A stretch of 64,000 nucleotides of DNA from Serinibacter arcticus (GTDB taxonomy: Bacteria; Actinomycetota; Actinomycetes; Actinomycetales; Beutenbergiaceae): contig NZ_RHPJ01000004.1 in assembly GCF_004786095.1 (NCBI RefSeq), positions 186,001 to 250,000 of the forward strand, written 5' to 3'. The notes under the pieces are model-generated. The model saw nothing but the letters and a program-made list of their open reading frames with translations, was not told where the DNA came from and did not search any database. Positions 54,404 to 61,213 of this stretch are shown here, piece by piece. Position 1 is the stretch's first letter, and the number at the start of each line of letters is the position of its first letter. The position numbers and the translations under genes were made by a program.

Positions 54404-55071
54404 TCCGCGTGCTGCTCGTCGACGACCAGGCCCTGCTGCGCACGGGCTTCCGGCTGGTGCTGGAGACCGCCGACGACGTCGAGGTCGTCGGCGAGGCGGC
54501 CGACGGCGTCGCCGCCGAGCAGATGGTGGCGGCGCTGCGCCCCGACGTCGTGCTCATGGACGTGCGCATGCCGCACCGCAACGGCATCGACGCGACGGCC
54601 GCCATCACCGCCTCCCACCCCGAGACCCGCGTGCTCATCCTGACCACGTTCGACCTGGACGAGTACGCCTTCTCCGGACTGCGCGCGGGCGCGAGCGGCT
54701 TCCTGCTCAAGGACACGCGCCCCGCCGAGCTCATCGACGCGATCCGCGTGGTCGCGGGCGGCGAGGCCGTGGTCTCGCCGCGCATCACCCGGCGGATGCT
54801 CGAGCTGTTCGGCGAACGACTGCCGTCGGGCGTCGGCGAGGGTGCGGGGCCGGCCGAGCACCCGGCGCTGGCGACCCTGACGCCCCGCGAGCACGAGGTC
54901 CTCACCGCCATCGGCCACGGCCTGTCCAACACCGAGATCGCCACGCAGCTCGTCGTGTCCGAGGCGACCGTCAAGACGCACGTGGGCAACGTCCTGGCGA
55001 AGACCGGGTCGCGCGACCGCGTGCAGGCCGTCGTGCTGGCCTACTCCACCGGACTCGTCCGGCCCGGGTAA
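54400..55071 (+). CDS. LuxR/NarL-type response regulator
   Basis: 223 residues. The receiver domain has acidic pocket VDDQ (7-10), phosphorylated Asp54 in VVLMDVRMPH, Thr at LILTTFD and Lys in FLLKD. The C-terminal LuxR helix-turn-helix (about 155-215) reads LTPREHEVLTAIGHGLSNTE. Expected target: the ABC exporter promoter upstream. GTG 54400 overlaps the kinase stop. Confidence 0.95.
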   Translation: MIRVLLVDDQALLRTGFRLVLETADDVEVVGEAADGVAAEQMVAALRPDVVLMDVRMPHRNGIDATAAITASHPETRVLILTTFDLDEYAFSGLRAGASGFLLKDTRPAELIDAIRVVAGGEAVVSPRITRRMLELFGERLPSGVGEGAGPAEHPALATLTPREHEVLTAIGHGLSNTEIATQLVVSEATVKTHVGNVLAKTGSRDRVQAVVLAYSTGLVRPG

Positions 55072-55074
55072 CGT
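55069..55074 (+). promoter_or_regulatory. TAACGT -10 element for a leaderless GNAT mRNA
   Basis: TAACGT overlaps the response-regulator stop codon; six bases later comes ATG 55081. Confidence 0.55.
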
Positions 55075-55080
55075 GCACGG

Positions 55081-55734
55081 ATGGACCGGACGCCGCACAT
55101 CGGGGTGCGCGAGATCACGCCGTCGGACGGCGACTTCCTCGTCGACATGGTGCTCGAGTCGGCGAACTGGGAGGGCGACGCCGTCTCCAGGCGCGCCGTG
55201 CTCACCAGCCCTGGCCTCGCTCGCTACGCCAACGGCTGGGGGCGACAGGGCGATCTCGGGCTGATCGCGTTCGACCTGGACGGTCCGCGCGGGCTCCAGA
55301 TCCCCGTCGGCGCCGCGTGGATCCGCTACTTCCCCAGCACCGAACCCGGTTACGGGTTCGTCGAGCCGGGAGTGCCCGAGCTCGCGATGGCGATCATCCC
55401 GGGTCGACGGCGGCTGGGGATCGGTCGCGCGCTGCTCGGCGCCCTGCTGGTGCGGGCGCGCGAGGGCGGCGCGCGGCGTCTCAGCCTCTCGGTGGGGCGC
55501 GGCAACCCGGCGCAGCACCTGTACGAGCAGGCCGGCTTCGTCGCCCTGCCCGACGCCGCGACCACCTCGACCACCGCGCTCACCATGGTCGTGGCGCTCG
55601 ATCACGAACCGGTCGCGGATCCGGGGACCGGCGCGACGGCGGTGCCGACCCCCTCGTCGACCAGCGCGCCGACCTCGGTGTCGGCAGCACCCTCGGCGTC
55701 CGCGTCCGCCCCCGCGTCGACCGACTCGGCGTAG
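55081..55734 (+). CDS. GNAT-family N-acetyltransferase with low-complexity tail
   Basis: 217 residues. The acetyl-CoA-binding motif A is AIIPGRRRLGIGRALLGALL (about 103-122), followed by VGRGNPAQHLYEQAGF. The fold ends near residue 177; the last 40 residues are Ala/Ser/Thr/Pro only. The substrate is unknown. The 3' 133 bp overlap, in antisense, the 3' end of the polymerase gene, and both tails are low-complexity there. Confidence 0.85.
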   Translation: MDRTPHIGVREITPSDGDFLVDMVLESANWEGDAVSRRAVLTSPGLARYANGWGRQGDLGLIAFDLDGPRGLQIPVGAAWIRYFPSTEPGYGFVEPGVPELAMAIIPGRRRLGIGRALLGALLVRAREGGARRLSLSVGRGNPAQHLYEQAGFVALPDAATTSTTALTMVVALDHEPVADPGTGATAVPTPSSTSAPTSVSAAPSASASAPASTDSA

Positions 55735-57491
55735 GTCCGCGCCACCACGACGTCGAGCGGCACCAGCGGGCGGGGCTCACGGCCGTCTGCCGTCGGCGGG
55801 GGGCGCAGGTGCGGGAACAGGAGCGCCGACGCCTGGACCGCGGCGCGCTCGACGGCGTCGACCACGTGGACGGCGAGGGTGTCGGGCGTGTGCACGACCA
55901 GCTCGTCGTGCAGGAAGAACGCCAGGTGGGGGGCGCCGTCGCCCGTCGGCAGGCGCCGCAGCGACTGCCGCACGCCCGCCATCCAGGACAGCGCCCACTC
56001 CGCCGCGGTGCCCTGCACCACGAAGTTGCGGGTGAACCTGCCCCACTCGCGCGCCCGGGACCGGGCGCGCGACTCGTCGGCCGCCCCCGCGTCGATCCCC
56101 GAGGCCGCACCCTGCGCCTCGCGCCAGGCCGCGGAGGTCGGCGGCGAGCTGCGGCCCAGCCACGTGGTCACGACACCGCCGGCCTCGCCCGTGCGCGCGG
56201 CGCCGTCCACGAGGCCGAGCGCGCGCGGGTAGGCGCGGGCGAGCCGCGGCACGAGCATCCCGGAGGTGCCCGACGTCGAGCCGTACAGCGCCCCGAGCAT
56301 CCCGACCTTGGCGTGCGCGCGGGTGTCCACGGCGCCGGCGTCCACGAGCCCCTGGTAGAGGTCGCCCCGGGCCCCCGCGGCGAGCAGCGCGGTGTCCCCC
56401 GCCATCGCCGCGAGGATGCGGGGTTCGAGCTGCGCGGCGTCGACGATCACGAGCGACCAGCCCGGATCGGCCACGACGGCGGAGCGGATCACCTTGGGCA
56501 GGGACAGCGCCCCGCCGCCGCGGGAGGACCAGCGCCCCGTCACGACGCCGGAGGGCACGTAGTCCGAGCGGAACCGGTCCGCCCTGACCCACGTGTCCAT
56601 CCAGTGCCAGCCGTTGGCCGAGGCGAGACGCGCGAGGCCCTTGTACTCCAGCAGCACCGCCACGACCGGGTGGTCGCTGCCCTGCAGCTCCCACTTGCTG
56701 GTGGAGGAGACGTCGAGACCGTTGCGGCGCAGCTCGCGCAGCAGGTGCGGCTGGGAGTCGGGGTTGAGGCGAGGCGCGTCCAGGATCGTGCGGATCTCGC
56801 CGGCCAGGCGCTCGAGGGTGGCCGGGCGGACACCGGGGCGCGGCCGCGGACCTAGCAGCCGGTCGAGCGTGGCCTCGTGCTCGGCCCGCGCGAACGGGAG
56901 CCCGTCGTGGCGCAGCTCGACGGCGGCCAGCGCGCCGGAGGACTCCGCGGCCAGCAGGAGCCGGAGGCGGTGACGGCGTTCGGGATCCGTGACCGCGGCC
57001 AGGGCGCGGAGCTGCCTGGCGTGCTCGGCGACGACGTCGCGGTGCGGCGGTCGGGCGCCGTCACCGGTGTCGACGGCGCCGACCGTGTCGAAGAGCGTGT
57101 CGCCCCGGTCCTCCAGGGGCGAGACGGCGGCGGCGGACCCCAGGTCGCCGTCCCAGTCGTCCCACGCGGGGTCGCGGTCGGGCCACGTCCCTGACCTGAC
57201 CTCCGGCGGGACCGCGCTCGAACCCCGCAGGATCGATCGGGCCAGCCGCAGGTCCCAGCAGCGCGAGACCCGCACGCCTGCGGCGATCAGGGCCGGGTGG
57301 TGGCGGAACGTGGAGTCCCAGACCCAGCGGACGCCCTCGGGCTCGGCCTCGAGGTCGGCGACGACGCCCGGGAGGTCGGGTCGCGCGACGATGCGGGGCG
57401 CGGCGGGGGCGGCGTCGTCGCCGCCGGCCGCGAGCGGGGTGACCAGGTGAAGGGCACCGTCGCGCTCGAGGAGGAGAACGTCGCGGGCCAC
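55602..57491 (-). CDS. family A DNA polymerase-like protein (bifunctional 3'-5' exonuclease/DNA polymerase type)
   Basis: 629 residues, with no 5' nuclease domain. Polymerase motifs are motif A VIVDAAQLEPRILAAMAGD (about 340-358), motif B region KVGMLGALYGSTSGT (about 390-404) and motif C FFLHDELVVHTP (near 530). The N-terminal part (1-170) occupies the place of the proofreading domain, but I cannot find an intact DxE motif. Proteins like this are widespread in actinobacteria beside normal PolA; their role in repair is unproven. GTG 57491. The acidic C-terminal tail overlaps the GNAT gene on the other strand. Confidence 0.88.
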   Translation of the reverse strand: MARDVLLLERDGALHLVTPLAAGGDDAAPAAPRIVARPDLPGVVADLEAEPEGVRWVWDSTFRHHPALIAAGVRVSRCWDLRLARSILRGSSAVPPEVRSGTWPDRDPAWDDWDGDLGSAAAVSPLEDRGDTLFDTVGAVDTGDGARPPHRDVVAEHARQLRALAAVTDPERRHRLRLLLAAESSGALAAVELRHDGLPFARAEHEATLDRLLGPRPRPGVRPATLERLAGEIRTILDAPRLNPDSQPHLLRELRRNGLDVSSTSKWELQGSDHPVVAVLLEYKGLARLASANGWHWMDTWVRADRFRSDYVPSGVVTGRWSSRGGGALSLPKVIRSAVVADPGWSLVIVDAAQLEPRILAAMAGDTALLAAGARGDLYQGLVDAGAVDTRAHAKVGMLGALYGSTSGTSGMLVPRLARAYPRALGLVDGAARTGEAGGVVTTWLGRSSPPTSAAWREAQGAASGIDAGAADESRARSRAREWGRFTRNFVVQGTAAEWALSWMAGVRQSLRRLPTGDGAPHLAFFLHDELVVHTPDTLAVHVVDAVERAAVQASALLFPHLRPPPTADGREPRPLVPLDVVVARTYAESVDAGADADAEGAADTEVGALVDEGVGTAVAPVPGSATGS

Positions 57492-57559
57492 GTCGCAAGG
57501 GTGCCACGGGCCACCGACACCGCTGTCACACCTGACGCGGCCACCTCCGCACGGTGCGG

Positions 57560-57636
57560 TGGTGCCCCCGACGGGACTCGAACCCGCACTGTGCCGGGTT
57601 TAAGCCAGCTGCCTCTGCCAGTTGGGCTACGGGGGC
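57560..57636 (-). tRNA. class I tRNA with anticodon UAA (tRNA-Leu-like), CCA encoded
   Basis: Read on the minus strand: acceptor stem GCCCCCG / CGGGGGC, D arm GCC...GGC with AACTGGCAGA loop, anticodon stem GCTGG / CCGGC with loop CTTAAAC (anticodon TAA). The variable region is only five bases (ACAGT). The T arm GCGGG-TTCGAGT-CCCGT follows, then discriminator A and encoded CCA. UAA reads the Leu codon UUA. A five-base variable loop is class I, whereas standard bacterial tRNA-Leu has a long variable arm. The assignment to Leu rests on the anticodon and A73 only. Confidence 0.9.
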
Positions 57637-57642
57637 TGGACG

Positions 57643-57648
57643 AGCCTA
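57643..57648 (-). promoter_or_regulatory. TAGGCT -10 element flush with the tRNA 5' end
   Basis: On the minus strand TAGGCT is followed by six bases (CGTCCA) and then the first base of the mature tRNA. No convincing -35 is seen. Confidence 0.5.
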
Positions 57649-57681
57649 ACCGCGCCCGGTGCGAGGACCGAGGACGACGAA

Positions 57682-57713
57682 CGGCGGGGCCCACCGTGAG
57701 GTGGGCCCCGCCG
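57682..57713 (-). terminator. hairpin after ndh
   Basis: Perfect 14-bp stem CGGCGGGGCCCACC / GGTGGGCCCCGCCG with loop GTGA, 28 bp after the ndh stop and upstream of the tRNA promoter. Confidence 0.85.
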
Positions 57714-57740
57714 TCGTGGCACGCGGGTGCGGAGCCTGGG

Positions 57741-59147
57741 TCAGCTGCCGGAGATCGCCGGCGGCTTGGGAAGGTTCTCGCGGCTGGGTGCGGCGCCCGA
57801 CGCGGCGAGGAACTCCGCGCGCGGCGTGGTCACGCCCCCGAGGGCGACGGGCTCGCGACGGAAGAGCAGCGCCGTCGTCCAGTCCAGCATGATGCGGACC
57901 TTGCGGTTCAGCGTCGGCATGGCGAACAGGTGGTAGGTGCGGTGCATGAACCACGCGACGGGGCCGCGGAGCTTGATGCCGAAGATCTGCGCGACGCCCT
58001 TGCCGAGGCCGAGCGAGGCCACCGTGCCGAGGTTCGCGTGCACGTACTCCACGGTCGGCTCGGCGCTGAGGAAGTGCACGATGTTGTCGCCGAGGTGCTT
58101 GGACTGACGCACGGCGTGCTGAGCGGTCGGGGCGCAGAACTTGCCGTCGCCCTGGGCGATGTCGGGCACCGCGGCGCAGTCGCCCGCGGCCCAGGCACCG
58201 GCGACGACCTCGCCGTTCTCGTCGATGACGCGCAGGTGTGCGTCGGTGATGACGCGGCCCATCTTGTCCAGCGGGAGGTCGCTGGACTGGAGGACCGGGT
58301 TGGCCTTGACACCGGCGGTCCACACGATGGTGTCCGAGTCGAACTCCTCACCGGTGGACAGGACGACGTGGCCGTCGATGCAGCTGTTGAGGAAGGTCGA
58401 GAGCTTCATCTCGATGCCGCGCTTGCGCAGCTGCTCGAGCGCGTAGCCGCCGAGCTCGTCACCGAGCTCGGGCAGGATGCGGGCGGTCGCCTCGACGAGC
58501 ACGAAGCGCAGGTCGTCGGGCTCGATGGAGTCGAAGTCGCGCGTCGCGGCGCGGGCCATGTCCTCGATCTCGCCGAGCGCCTCGATGCCGGCGAAGCCGC
58601 CGCCGACGAACGTGAAGGTCAGCATGCGCTTGCGCGTCTCGGGGTCCCACGTGGAGGACGCCTGGTCCATGAGGCCGAGCACCTGGTTGCGGAGCGCGAA
58701 CGCCTCCTCGACCCACTTGAAGCCCATGCCGACCTCGGCGAGGCCCGGGATCGGGAGCGTGCGGGCCACGGTGCCGAGGGCGAGCACGAGGTGGTCGTAG
58801 CGCACCCAGTACGGCTCGCCGTTGGCGGGCGTGACCTCGACGGCGCGCTCGCCGTGCTGGATCGTGGTGACGCGGCCGTTGATCACCGTGGTGCCCTTGA
58901 GCTCGCGACGGTGCGGGGCCACCACGTGGCGCGGCTCGATCGAGCCGGCCGCGGCCTCGGGGAGGAAGGGCTGGTAGGTCATGTACGAGCGCGGGTCGAC
59001 GACCACGATGGCCACCTCGCGCCGACCCATCTGCTTGCGCAGCCGGATCGCCGTGTAGAGACCGACGTACCCACCACCCAGGATGAGGATGCGGGGCGTC
59101 TTGCGTCCGCTGGCGGCGCGCTTGGTACCTGTCGTCGAGGAAGTCAC
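57741..59147 (-). CDS. ndh: type II NADH dehydrogenase
   Basis: 468 residues. FAD-binding RILILGGGYVGLYTAIRL is at about 19-36, the NADH-binding second Rossmann motif FTFVGGGFAGIEALGEIEDM near 185-204, and AWAAGDCAAVP near 320. The C-terminal hydrophobic/basic region (AWFMHRTYHLFAMP) anchors it at the membrane. It passes electrons from NADH to menaquinone without pumping protons. GTG 59147 is preceded by a perfect TAAAAT hexamer and six bases, so the mRNA is probably leaderless and well expressed. Confidence 0.93.
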   Translation of the reverse strand: MTSSTTGTKRAASGRKTPRILILGGGYVGLYTAIRLRKQMGRREVAIVVVDPRSYMTYQPFLPEAAAGSIEPRHVVAPHRRELKGTTVINGRVTTIQHGERAVEVTPANGEPYWVRYDHLVLALGTVARTLPIPGLAEVGMGFKWVEEAFALRNQVLGLMDQASSTWDPETRKRMLTFTFVGGGFAGIEALGEIEDMARAATRDFDSIEPDDLRFVLVEATARILPELGDELGGYALEQLRKRGIEMKLSTFLNSCIDGHVVLSTGEEFDSDTIVWTAGVKANPVLQSSDLPLDKMGRVITDAHLRVIDENGEVVAGAWAAGDCAAVPDIAQGDGKFCAPTAQHAVRQSKHLGDNIVHFLSAEPTVEYVHANLGTVASLGLGKGVAQIFGIKLRGPVAWFMHRTYHLFAMPTLNRKVRIMLDWTTALLFRREPVALGGVTTPRAEFLAASGAAPSRENLPKPPAISGS

Positions 59148-59153
59148 CCCTCG

Positions 59154-59159
59154 ATTTTA
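59154..59159 (-). promoter_or_regulatory. TAAAAT -10 element for a leaderless ndh mRNA
   Basis: TAAAAT, CGAGGG, GTG 59147 on the minus strand; it stands out in very GC-rich surroundings. Confidence 0.65.
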
Positions 59160-59284
59160 GGGGGACCTCACAACCCGGGTACAGGCCGGCGCTTGTGTCC
59201 CTCCCCACAACCGTGCGCGACGGCGTCGCGCACCCGGCCCGCAGCGCTCGAAAACCAGTTCGAGAGGATGTCGGCGCCCGGGCG

Positions 59285-59290
59285 TACGGT
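59285..59290 (+). promoter_or_regulatory. TACGGT -10 element for a leaderless DUF3072 mRNA
   Basis: TACGGT, six bases, ATG 59297. Confidence 0.55.
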
Positions 59291-59296
59291 CGTGGC

Positions 59297-59569
59297 ATGA
59301 GCGACAACATCGAGTCAGAGACCACGACCACCACGTCCGAGACCACCGAGACGCTGGGTTCGTCCGAGCCCGTCGAGAACCCGTCGCTGGAGAAGGATCC
59401 CAGCGACTGGACCACCGGCGGCGAGCCGATGACCGACTCCCAGCGCAGCTACCTCGACACCCTGGCCCGCGAGGCGGGCGAGGAGATCACCGCCGACCTC
59501 ACGAAGGCCGAGGCGTCCGAGCACATCGACCGCCTCCAGGGGAAGACGGGCCGCGGCCAGGGTTCCTGA
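59297..59569 (+). CDS. DUF3072 domain protein
   Basis: 90 residues. A Thr/Glu/Ser-rich N-terminus (about 1-30) is followed by the DUF3072 core: KDPSDWTTGGEPMTDSQRSY (about 33-52) and LTKAEASEHIDRLQ (about 68-81). Small, acidic, soluble; function unknown. The core resembles a mini helical DNA- or protein-binding fold but I cannot go further. It starts at ATG 59297 and ends before a strong hairpin. Confidence 0.85.
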   Translation: MSDNIESETTTTTSETTETLGSSEPVENPSLEKDPSDWTTGGEPMTDSQRSYLDTLAREAGEEITADLTKAEASEHIDRLQGKTGRGQGS

Positions 59570-59601
59570 CCACCCCTGCCGCCACGCCGATCGACACCCG
59601 C

Positions 59602-59630
59602 ACCGCCCCCGTCACCTCGACGGGGGCGGT
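59602..59630. terminator. hairpin shared by DUF3072 and ybaK-type genes
   Basis: Perfect 12-bp stem ACCGCCCCCGTC / GACGGGGGCGGT with loop ACCTC, 33 bp after the DUF3072 stop. The ybaK-type gene's last codons and stop (to 59612) lie inside it. Confidence 0.8.
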
Positions 59631-60112
59631 TCTGGTTCCGTGACGTCGGCCCGGGTGGCGCCGATCGCGGCGACGAGGGCGTCGCCGTCGAGCGAGATGC
59701 CGACGCCGTGCCCGCCGCCGCCGAGCGAGATCGGTCCCCGGACGCGCTCGTCGGCGACGACGGGCCACGCGGTGGACGACCCGAGCGGGGTGATCGTGCC
59801 GCGCTCGTACCCCGTCGCCGCCTTCGCGGTCGCGGCGTCCGGCATCGAGAGCCGGCTGACGCCCAGCAGGGTGCGGAGCTTGGGCCACGAGATGGTGCGG
59901 TCCCCCGGCACGAGGACGAGCAGGTAATCGCCCTCGCCGCGCCGCACGACCATCGTCTTGATCAGGCTGCCGGGTTCGACACCGCGGGCCGCAGCGGCCT
60001 CGGCGAGCGAGGACACCCGGCCGTGCCGTCGGATCTCGTGCGGGATCCCCAGTGCCTCGACGGCCTCGCGGGCGCGGCGTTCGCCGTCGGTCTCGATCGT
60101 GTCGTCCGCCAT
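59612..60112 (-). CDS. YbaK/EbsC-family aminoacyl-tRNA deacylase
   Basis: 166 residues. VSSLAEAAAARGVEPGSLIKTMVVRRG (split: VSSLAEAAAARG, then SLIKTMVVR with the conserved Lys at about 52) and the end region GTITPLGS... GGGGHGVGISL fit the YbaK/ProX-INS fold. These proteins hydrolyse mischarged tRNAs such as Cys-tRNA-Pro. Exact specificity unknown. ATG 60112 has TACCGT six bases upstream. The last codons lie in the terminator stem. Confidence 0.88.
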   Translation of the reverse strand: MADDTIETDGERRAREAVEALGIPHEIRRHGRVSSLAEAAAARGVEPGSLIKTMVVRRGEGDYLLVLVPGDRTISWPKLRTLLGVSRLSMPDAATAKAATGYERGTITPLGSSTAWPVVADERVRGPISLGGGGHGVGISLDGDALVAAIGATRADVTEPEPPPSR

Positions 60113-60118
60113 GGGCCC

Positions 60119-60124
60119 ACGGTA
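60119..60124 (-). promoter_or_regulatory. TACCGT -10 element for a leaderless ybaK-type mRNA
   Basis: TACCGT, GGGCCC, ATG 60112 on the minus strand. Confidence 0.55.
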
Positions 60125-60179
60125 GTCCGGCGGGTCGAGGCCGACCCGATGGATCACCGTGGCCGACCGTCGCGGCGGG

Positions 60180-61127
60180 TCAGCGCAGACCGAGCGCGAT
60201 CCCGTCGAGGATGTCGTGCTCGCTCGTGACGACCTGCAGGAGCGCTCCCCCGGCCTCCTGCACCTCGGAGAACACCCGGGAGACGACCTCGAACCAGATG
60301 AGCGCGCCGGCGCCGATGACGTCGATGCGCCCCGGGTGCACGTAGGGCATGGCCGCCCGCTCCTCGCGCGTCGCCGCCAGCAGGTCCTGCGCGGCGGCGA
60401 GCACGACGCCGGTGGGCTGCGCGGCGCCGTCGATCGCCGCGCGGTCGTAGGCCGGGAGCCGCATGGCGTGCGCCGTCGTCGTGGTGATCGTGCCCGCGAC
60501 GCCGATGAGCGTGGCGGTGCGCCCGAGCGGGACGACGGCGGCGGCACGCTCGAGCGCCTCCCGCGCGTCGATCGCCGCGGCGTCGATCTCCGCCTGCGTG
60601 GGCGGGTCGGTGTGGAGGTGGCGCTCGTGGAGCCGGACGGAGCCGATGTCCAGGGAGATCGCCGCCTCGGGCTCGTCGACGCCGAGGACCAGCTCGGTCG
60701 ACCCGCCGCCGAGGTCCACCACGAGGTAGGGACCGGGGTGACGGTCCGCGATCACGCTCACGGCCCCCGTGAACGACAGCCGCGCCTCCTCGACACCCGA
60801 GACGACCTCGGGATCGATGCCCAGCGCCTCGCGCACGCCGGCGACGAAGGCGTCGCGGTTGCGCGCGTCGCGGGTGGCCGACGTCGCCACGAAGCGCACG
60901 CGCTCCGCCCCCAGCTCGGCGATGGTGGCGGCGAACTCGCGCGTCGCGGCGAGCGTCAGCTCGAGCGCCTCGGCGTCGAGCTCGCCCGTGCGGTCGACGC
61001 TGCGCCCGAGCCGCGTCACGCGACCCTCCCGCACGATCTCGACCGTGCGGCCCACGCCGGGTTCCACGTCCGCCACCAGCAGCCTGATGGTGTTGGTCCC
61101 GCAGTCGATGGCAGCTACCCGAGTCAC
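60180..61127 (-). CDS. ppx: Ppx/GppA-family phosphatase (exopolyphosphatase)
   Basis: 315 residues. AAIDCGTNTIRLLVAD (about 5-20) and VVDLGGGSTELVLG (about 138-151) are the two phosphate-binding motifs of the ASKHA fold. IGVAGTITTTTA lies further on. It is the short form without a C-terminal HD domain, like mycobacterial Ppx1/Ppx2. It cleaves polyphosphate or pppGpp. GTG 61127 has TAGGGT seven bases upstream. In relatives it follows DUF501 directly; here dinB on the other strand separates them. Confidence 0.92.
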   Translation of the reverse strand: MTRVAAIDCGTNTIRLLVADVEPGVGRTVEIVREGRVTRLGRSVDRTGELDAEALELTLAATREFAATIAELGAERVRFVATSATRDARNRDAFVAGVREALGIDPEVVSGVEEARLSFTGAVSVIADRHPGPYLVVDLGGGSTELVLGVDEPEAAISLDIGSVRLHERHLHTDPPTQAEIDAAAIDAREALERAAAVVPLGRTATLIGVAGTITTTTAHAMRLPAYDRAAIDGAAQPTGVVLAAAQDLLAATREERAAMPYVHPGRIDVIGAGALIWFEVVSRVFSEVQEAGGALLQVVTSEHDILDGIALGLR

Positions 61128-61134
61128 GACCGAC

Positions 61135-61140
61135 ACCCTA
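61135..61140 (-). promoter_or_regulatory. TAGGGT -10 element for a leaderless ppx mRNA
   Basis: TAGGGT, seven bases, GTG 61127 on the minus strand. Confidence 0.5.
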
Positions 61141-61199
61141 CGTCGGGGCGCCGACATCGCCACGTCTCGCCCGCCGTGCCGAGATGTCGGCGGGGTGTG

Positions 61200-61213
61200 C
61201 GAACGTGTGTTCG
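61200..61213 (+). promoter_or_regulatory. LexA (SOS) box at the dinB start
   Basis: CGAACGTGTGTTCG: a perfect CGAAC-N4-GTTCG palindrome, the LexA site of Gram-positive and actinobacterial genomes. The last G is the first base of GTG 61213, so bound LexA would cover the transcription and translation start. Confidence 0.85.
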
